Shown piece by piece: positions 58,453 through 64,000 of a stretch of DNA of 64,000 bases. Source of the DNA: Actinocrinis puniceicyclus (lineage in GTDB: Bacteria > Actinomycetota > Actinomycetes > Streptomycetales > Catenulisporaceae); assembly GCF_018283645.1 (NCBI RefSeq), contig NZ_JAGSXH010000012.1, positions 24,685 through 88,684 on the forward strand. Direction: 5' to 3'. The position numbers were made by a program, and so were the translations under genes. Below the pieces are notes generated by a model, which was not told the DNA's origin, did not search any database, and was given only the letters and a program-made list of their open reading frames with translations. The first letter of the stretch is position 1. Every line of letters begins with the position of its first letter.

Positions 58453-60141
58453 ATGAACCCAGGCGGTCGCCCGCAGGGCGAGGCAGAGGGCGCGCCCGCC
58501 GCGCCGCTCACGCAGGACGCGGGCCGGCTGCGCGGGCTCGGCGTCGGCGGCGCGACGGCCGCCGGGCCGGTGGCTCGGATGGCCGCCCGCCCGCCCGAGC
58601 CGTCCGCGACCGCGCGGCCCGGCGCGGACCCGGCGCAGGAGGCCGCTCGCGCCGAGGCGGCGCTGCGCGCGGTCGCCCGGGAACTGTCCCGCCGCGCCGG
58701 CGTCGCGCGCGACGAACTGGACCGGCCGGAAGCCGCGGACATCCTCGACGCCCAGGCGCTGATGGCCGAGGACCCTTCGCTGCTCGCCGGGATCGGCGAG
58801 CGCACGGCCGCCGGCCTGACCGCCGAGCGCGCCGTCTTCGAGACCTTCGGGCATTATCGCGACATGCTCGCCGCGTCCGGCGGCTACCTCGCCGACCGGG
58901 TCGGCGACCTGGACGACCTGGCTGCGCGAGCCGTCGCCGCGGCCACCGGCGTCCCGATGCCCGGGGTGCCGGACCCGCCCGAGCCCTTCGTGCTGGTGGC
59001 TCTCGACCTGGCCCCCGCCGACACCGCGCTGCTCGACTTGGCCAAGGTGCTCGCGCTGGTCACCCAGGAGGGCGGCCCGACAAGCCACACCGCAATCCTG
59101 GCCCGGGCGCGCGGCATCCCGGCGGTGGTCGGCGTCGCCGGGGCGCTGGACCTGGCCGACGGAACCCCGGTCCTCGTGGACGCGGCCGCGGGGACCGTGA
59201 CGGCGAACCCGACGCCGCGGCTGCTGGCCGCCGCGGCCGAGCGCAATCGCGCACGGGAACGCGCCGCCACCGCGACAGGTCCCGGCCGCACCGCCGACGG
59301 CGTGCCGATCAGCCTGCTGGCGAACATCGGCGGCCCCGGGGACGTCGCGGCCGCGGTCGCGGCGGGCGCCGAGGGCGTGGGGCTGTTCCGCACCGAGTTC
59401 CTCTACCTGGGCTGCACGACTCCGCCTACGCTTGAGACCCAGGTCGACGCCTACCGCGCGGTGCTCGACGGCTTCCCCGGCCGCCGCGTCGTGGCACGCA
59501 CGCTCGATGCCGGCGCGGACAAGCCGCTGCCGTTCCTACCGCTCGGCTCGGAGCCGAACCCGGCGCTCGGCGTACGCGGGCTGCGCGCGTTCCGGGGCGA
59601 GTACCGGGAACTGCTCGACACGCAGCTGGCGGCGCTCGCGAAAGCCGCGGAGGGCGCCGCGGCCGAGCTGTGGGTGATGGCGCCGATGATCGCCGACGAG
59701 AACGACGCGGCCTGGTTCGCCGAGCAGGCGCGGGCGCACGGCCTGCGGATGGTCGGCGCGATGATCGAGGTGCCTTCCGCCGCGCTGCGCGCCGGCCCGC
59801 TGCTGTCGCAGGTGGACTTCGTGTCGCTGGGCACGAATGATCTGACGCAGTACACGCTGGCGGCGGACCGCATGATGGGCTCGCTCGGCGCGTTGCAGAG
59901 CCCGTGGCATCCGGCGGTGCTGCGGTTGATCGAACTCACCGGCACCGCGGGCCGGTCCTGCGGCAAACCCGTGGGCGTGTGCGGCGAGGCGGCGGCCGAT
60001 CCGCGGCTGGCCCCGGTCCTGGTCGGGCTCGGCGTCACCTCGCTGTCGATGGCCCCGTCCGCGATCCCCGAGGTGCGTGCGGCGCTGGCCGAGCACACCC
60101 TGCGGCAGTGCCGGGAGCTGGCCCGCGCCGCGCTGCGCTGA
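58453..60141 (+). CDS. ptsI: PTS enzyme I
   Basis: 562 residues. It takes phosphate from PEP onto H212 in QEGGPTSHTAILARARGIPA and passes it to HPr. The N-terminal HPr-binding helices (~60-160), the phosphohistidine domain and a PEP-binding barrel (~270-550) are present, the last with VGLFRTEFLYLG, DAGADKPLPFLPLGSEPNPA and the C-terminal CGKPVGVCGEAAADPRLAPV carrying the catalytic cysteine. A GC-rich N-terminal lead (~30 residues) exceeds that of E. coli EI. A shared terminator separates it from converging groEL. Confidence 0.95.
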   Translation: MNPGGRPQGEAEGAPAAPLTQDAGRLRGLGVGGATAAGPVARMAARPPEPSATARPGADPAQEAARAEAALRAVARELSRRAGVARDELDRPEAADILDAQALMAEDPSLLAGIGERTAAGLTAERAVFETFGHYRDMLAASGGYLADRVGDLDDLAARAVAAATGVPMPGVPDPPEPFVLVALDLAPADTALLDLAKVLALVTQEGGPTSHTAILARARGIPAVVGVAGALDLADGTPVLVDAAAGTVTANPTPRLLAAAAERNRARERAATATGPGRTADGVPISLLANIGGPGDVAAAVAAGAEGVGLFRTEFLYLGCTTPPTLETQVDAYRAVLDGFPGRRVVARTLDAGADKPLPFLPLGSEPNPALGVRGLRAFRGEYRELLDTQLAALAKAAEGAAAELWVMAPMIADENDAAWFAEQARAHGLRMVGAMIEVPSAALRAGPLLSQVDFVSLGTNDLTQYTLAADRMMGSLGALQSPWHPAVLRLIELTGTAGRSCGKPVGVCGEAAADPRLAPVLVGLGVTSLSMAPSAIPEVRAALAEHTLRQCRELARAALR

Positions 60142-60211
60142 CCCGGTTCAAACGACCTCTGAGACGAGGTTGCGCGCACCGAGCGGGCGCGGCCGGCGTA
60201 TCAATGCATGA

Positions 60212-60249
60212 AAACGCCCCCGGGCTCCGCGCGGGGCCCGGGGGCGTTT
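60212..60249. terminator. Bidirectional terminator between ptsI and groEL
   Basis: A perfect 14-bp stem (AAACGCCCCCGGGC and complement) with a 10-base loop, an A-tract on the left and TTT on the right, serving both converging genes. Confidence 0.92.
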
Positions 60250-60262
60250 CGTCGCAGGGGAC

Positions 60263-62020
<1,758 letters not shown>

Positions 62021-62047
62021 TTAGCACTCGGCGCAGTTGAGTGCAAG
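62021..62047. promoter_or_regulatory. CIRCE element 2 upstream of groEL
   Basis: TTAGCACTC-N9-GAGTGCAAG: left arm perfect, right arm with two mismatches. It lies nine bases beyond element 1, so both could be bound together by HrcA. Confidence 0.88.
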
Positions 62048-62155
62048 CCGAACGGCCTCACCAGCCGGTACGCCGGTGCGACGGCAGGCCGGTACGCCGG
62101 TGTCGCGACACGGACTCGACCCCGCCACCCCGCTCACAAGTCGCCGTACGCACAT

Positions 62156-62201
62156 GAATCCGGCAGGCGGCAGCCCTCAAGGGCCGGCGCCTGCCGGATT
62201 C
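62156..62201. terminator. Terminator after the short cold-shock gene
   Basis: A perfect 14-bp stem (GAATCCGGCAGGCG and complement) with an 18-base loop. It lies 44 bp after the csp stop and keeps csp transcription out of groEL. Confidence 0.8.
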
Positions 62202-62244
62202 CTTCGTTGCGTAGCGCTTTGCCTGTGACGACAGGTCTGGTTTA

Positions 62245-62445
62245 CTACAGCGCGCGGACCATGTCGGCCTGCGGACCCTTCTGGCCCTGCGAGATCTCGA
62301 ACTCGACCCGCTGTCCTTCTTCCAGGGTGCGGTACCCGTCCATCTGGATCGCGCTGTAGTGGACGAACACGTCCGCGCCACCGTCGACCGCGATGAAGCC
62401 GTAGCCCTTCTCCGCGTTGAACCACTTGACGGTGCCTTGAGCCAT
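62245..62445 (-). CDS. Cold-shock protein, CspA/ScoF type
   Basis: 66 residues with AAGGAG seven bases before the ATG. It is a single OB-fold: [20 protein letters not shown] contains RNP1, and [12 protein letters not shown] contains RNP2. It binds RNA as a chaperone, and perhaps ssDNA. In Streptomyces the same gene lies beside groEL, as I recall (scoF4). A long upstream leader is likely, as is normal for csp genes. Confidence 0.95.
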   Translation of the reverse strand: MAQGTVKWFNAEKGYGFIAVDGGADVFVHYSAIQMDGYRTLEEGQRVEFEISQGQKGPQADMVRAL

Positions 62446-63001
62446 TCCCTACTCCTTGCTGCCGGCCCTTTCCATCTATCCCGCGGGCGCGGGATTCGGG
62501 TCGTTCGTCCCCCCGTCCCCTCCGTCTCGCGAATCGAGCCAGGGCCGGTGATGACTGCTGTGTTCTACTCGCACCGCGCCGATAGCAGCCTTCGACCACT
62601 TTCGGCACGGCCTCGCTGAACTGTGCGACCGGCGCTGAGAGTATCCTCAACCACCCCGGGCGCAACAGGTCATCGGAACTGCAACTCGCAGCACTGATGC
62701 AAATTCGCGCCATGACAAACCATGTCGAATCCCGGCGAAGTGGGCGCGCGATCAAGAAACCGTAATCGGACGGTTACTGATCATCTCAGTTCACGGACGC
62801 TCCCGTAAGGAGCGCCGGGGCTGAGTGGGGATCAGCGGCAACGGGCACTCGGACCCTGCGACAGCGCGCCGGATGGATCCGGACGCGGGCGACAACGATG
62901 TCAGCGTAACAGCCGCGCGGCGCCGTTCCGGAACCGGGGGTGGTTGCGCAACGGCACCGTTTCCCGGGCGGCGTCCCACGCGGCCGGCGAGCCGATCGGG
63001 T
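62446..63001. other. Upstream region of csp and gap to the sulfur-carrier gene
   Basis: About 556 bp without a supported gene. The first ~300 bp, AT-richer than average, should contain the csp promoter and structured 5' leader. The part near 62820-63001 is GC-rich with weak inverted repeats and may end the sulfur-carrier transcript. Open frames here are low-quality. Confidence 0.5.
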
Positions 63002-63277
63002 TCAGCCGCCGGCCACGGCCGGAATGATCGAGAGCGTCGCGCCGTCCTTGGTCTCCGTGGCCAATCCCTCGGTGAAACGGACATCGTCGTCGTTCACGTA
63101 TACGTTCACGAAGCGGCGCAGTCTGCCGGACTCGTCGAGAACACGCGCCCGGATACCGGGATAGGCGGCCTCCAGCGCGTCGATGACCGCTGCGAGGTTC
63201 GCGCCCTCGACGGCCACCTCGGCCGCGCCTCCGGTGTAGGTGCGCAGAATGGTCGGGATGCGGACGGTGACGGCCAT
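63002..63277 (-). CDS. MoaD/ThiS-like sulfur carrier (CysO-like)
   Basis: 91 residues from the ATG at 63275-63277, with AAGGAG upstream; a longer frame starting in the spacer is discounted. A ubiquitin-like fold protein (VTVRIPTILRTYTGG; RFVNVYVNDDDVRFTEGLAT) ending in the diglycine VAGG, which can be activated to a thiocarboxylate. In mycobacteria CysO carries sulfur for an O-phosphoserine-based cysteine synthesis; there it is grouped with mec and cysM, which are absent here. It follows thrC by 83 bp and is probably in its operon. Confidence 0.88.
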   Translation of the reverse strand: MAVTVRIPTILRTYTGGAAEVAVEGANLAAVIDALEAAYPGIRARVLDESGRLRRFVNVYVNDDDVRFTEGLATETKDGATLSIIPAVAGG

Positions 63278-63313
63278 GGCGGCGGGCTCCTTCTGAGTCG
63301 GGCCGGTGCGGAT

Positions 63314-63340
63314 CTCGGACTGCTCGGACTGCTCGGACTG
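63314..63340. repeat. 9-bp tandem repeat x3 between thrC and the sulfur-carrier gene
   Basis: Three perfect copies of CTCGGACTG in the intergenic spacer. Confidence 0.85.
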
Positions 63341-63360
63341 GTCGGCGGGGCCGGTCGGCA

Positions 63361-64000
63361 TCACAGGCCCGCGGCGCGGAAGGCGGCCAGCGAGGGCTTG
63401 ATCGTGGCCGTGACGCCGACACCGGCGCCGGCGACCGCGTCGAGGGTCTTGAGCCCGTCGCCGGAATTGATGACCACGGTCTGTGCGCCGGGGTCGAGCA
63501 CGCCGTTCTCGACGAGCTTACGCAGCACGCCGACGGTGACGCCGCCCGCGGTCTCGGTGAAGACACCCTCGGTGCGGGCGAGCAACTTGATGGCGTCCAG
63601 GATCTGCACGTCATCGACGTCATCGACCGCGCCTCCGGTACGCCGCACCGCATCCAGTACGTACGGACCGTCCGCCGGGTTGCCGATCGCCAGCGACTTG
63701 GCGATGGTGTCGGGCCGCACCGGCCGCACCACATCCTGGCCGGCCTTGAACGCGGCCGAGATCGGAGAGCAGCCCTGCGCCTGCGCGCCGAAGATCCGGT
63801 ACGGCCGCTCCTCGACGAGGCCGAGCTCGATAAGTTCCTTGAAACCCTTGTCGATCTTGGTGAGCTGGGAGCCCGACGCGATCGGGACCACGATCTGCTC
63901 CGGCAGCCGCCAGCCGAGCTGCTCGGCGATCTCGTAAGCCAGCGTCTTGGATCCCTCGGCGTAATAGGGCCGCAGGTTGATGTTGGCGAAGCCCCAGCCC
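63361..64000 (-). CDS. thrC: Threonine synthase, 5' end beyond window
   Basis: The last ~213 residues are visible, from GWGFANINLRPYYAEGSKT to AAFRAAGL. It converts O-phosphohomoserine to threonine with PLP. QIVVPIASGSQLTKIDKGFK contains the phosphate-binding loop and GVFTETAGGVTVGVLRKL is typical of the C-terminal half of the fold-type II family. The PLP lysine is outside the window. The sulfur-carrier gene lies 83 bp downstream. Confidence 0.93.
   Translation of the reverse strand, partial: GWGFANINLRPYYAEGSKTLAYEIAEQLGWRLPEQIVVPIASGSQLTKIDKGFKELIELGLVEERPYRIFGAQAQGCSPISAAFKAGQDVVRPVRPDTIAKSLAIGNPADGPYVLDAVRRTGGAVDDVDDVQILDAIKLLARTEGVFTETAGGVTVGVLRKLVENGVLDPGAQTVVINSGDGLKTLDAVAGAGVGVTATIKPSLAAFRAAGL

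Noticed and set aside
63278..63364. Longer N-terminus for the sulfur-carrier protein
   Set aside because: The extension is made of a tandem repeat (QSEQSE), and the internal ATG has a strong ribosome site and matches the family start.

Overview
This window comes from a very GC-rich actinobacterial chromosome, most likely a filamentous actinomycete related to Streptomyces or the Catenulisporales. Supporting signs are the extreme third-position GC bias, GTG/TTG starts, a futalosine (mqn) menaquinone pathway, DasR/NnaR/DmdR-type regulators, a tricorn protease, and a gene order (thrC, moaD-like, csp, groEL; pdxH beside citA; mqnB-mqnD-csp) that I remember from Streptomyces. No rRNA, tRNA, insertion sequence, prophage or CRISPR array was recognised. 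Most of the window is core genome.

Layout. 1-10 kb: mazG (cut by the left edge), mfd with a candidate LexA box upstream, an SMI1/KNR4-type gene, PEP carboxylase (ppc), a strong terminator, a compact cluster of four DnaA boxes, and purU. 10-13.4 kb: tricorn protease. 13.4-24.2 kb: a nitrate/nitrite assimilation locus. A sirohydrochlorin chelatase and an NnaR-type HemD-like regulator diverge from narB, a FAD oxidoreductase, nirB, nirD and narK. 24.2-34 kb: a Gln/Tyr-repeat membrane protein, an NsdA-like regulator, a DtxR/IdeR-type iron regulator, pdxH, citrate synthase, serC, a 29-residue membrane peptide, an RNA 2',3'-cyclic phosphodiesterase and an MFS exporter. 34.2-36.6 kb: a DGPF protein with an ECF42-type sigma factor, then a secreted NlpC/P60 hydrolase.

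36.7-39.9 kb is the most unusual place. A VapBC-type toxin-antitoxin pair sits between two 326-bp direct repeats (7 mismatches). One repeat is the true 3' end of an NCS2 purine permease gene; the other is an orphan copy of that end. 39.9-46.3 kb: a small CxxC protein, DUF3027, an MFS protein, mqnB/mqnD, a long cold-shock protein and a membrane protein. 46.4-54.5 kb: cutC, a HelD/HelR-like helicase, an amidohydrolase and a secreted GH15 glucoamylase-like enzyme.

54.8-60.1 kb holds what looks like a complete N-acetylglucosamine-type phosphotransferase system (EIIC, EIIB, EIIA, HPr, EI) together with a DasR-like regulator and a dre-like operator; another dre core lies upstream of citA. 60.2-64 kb: groEL with two CIRCE elements, a cold-shock gene, a CysO/MoaD-like sulfur carrier and threonine synthase (cut by the right edge).

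A recurrent oddity is short in-frame tandem repeats inside otherwise conserved genes (tricorn, mqnD, helD, the QYQ protein).
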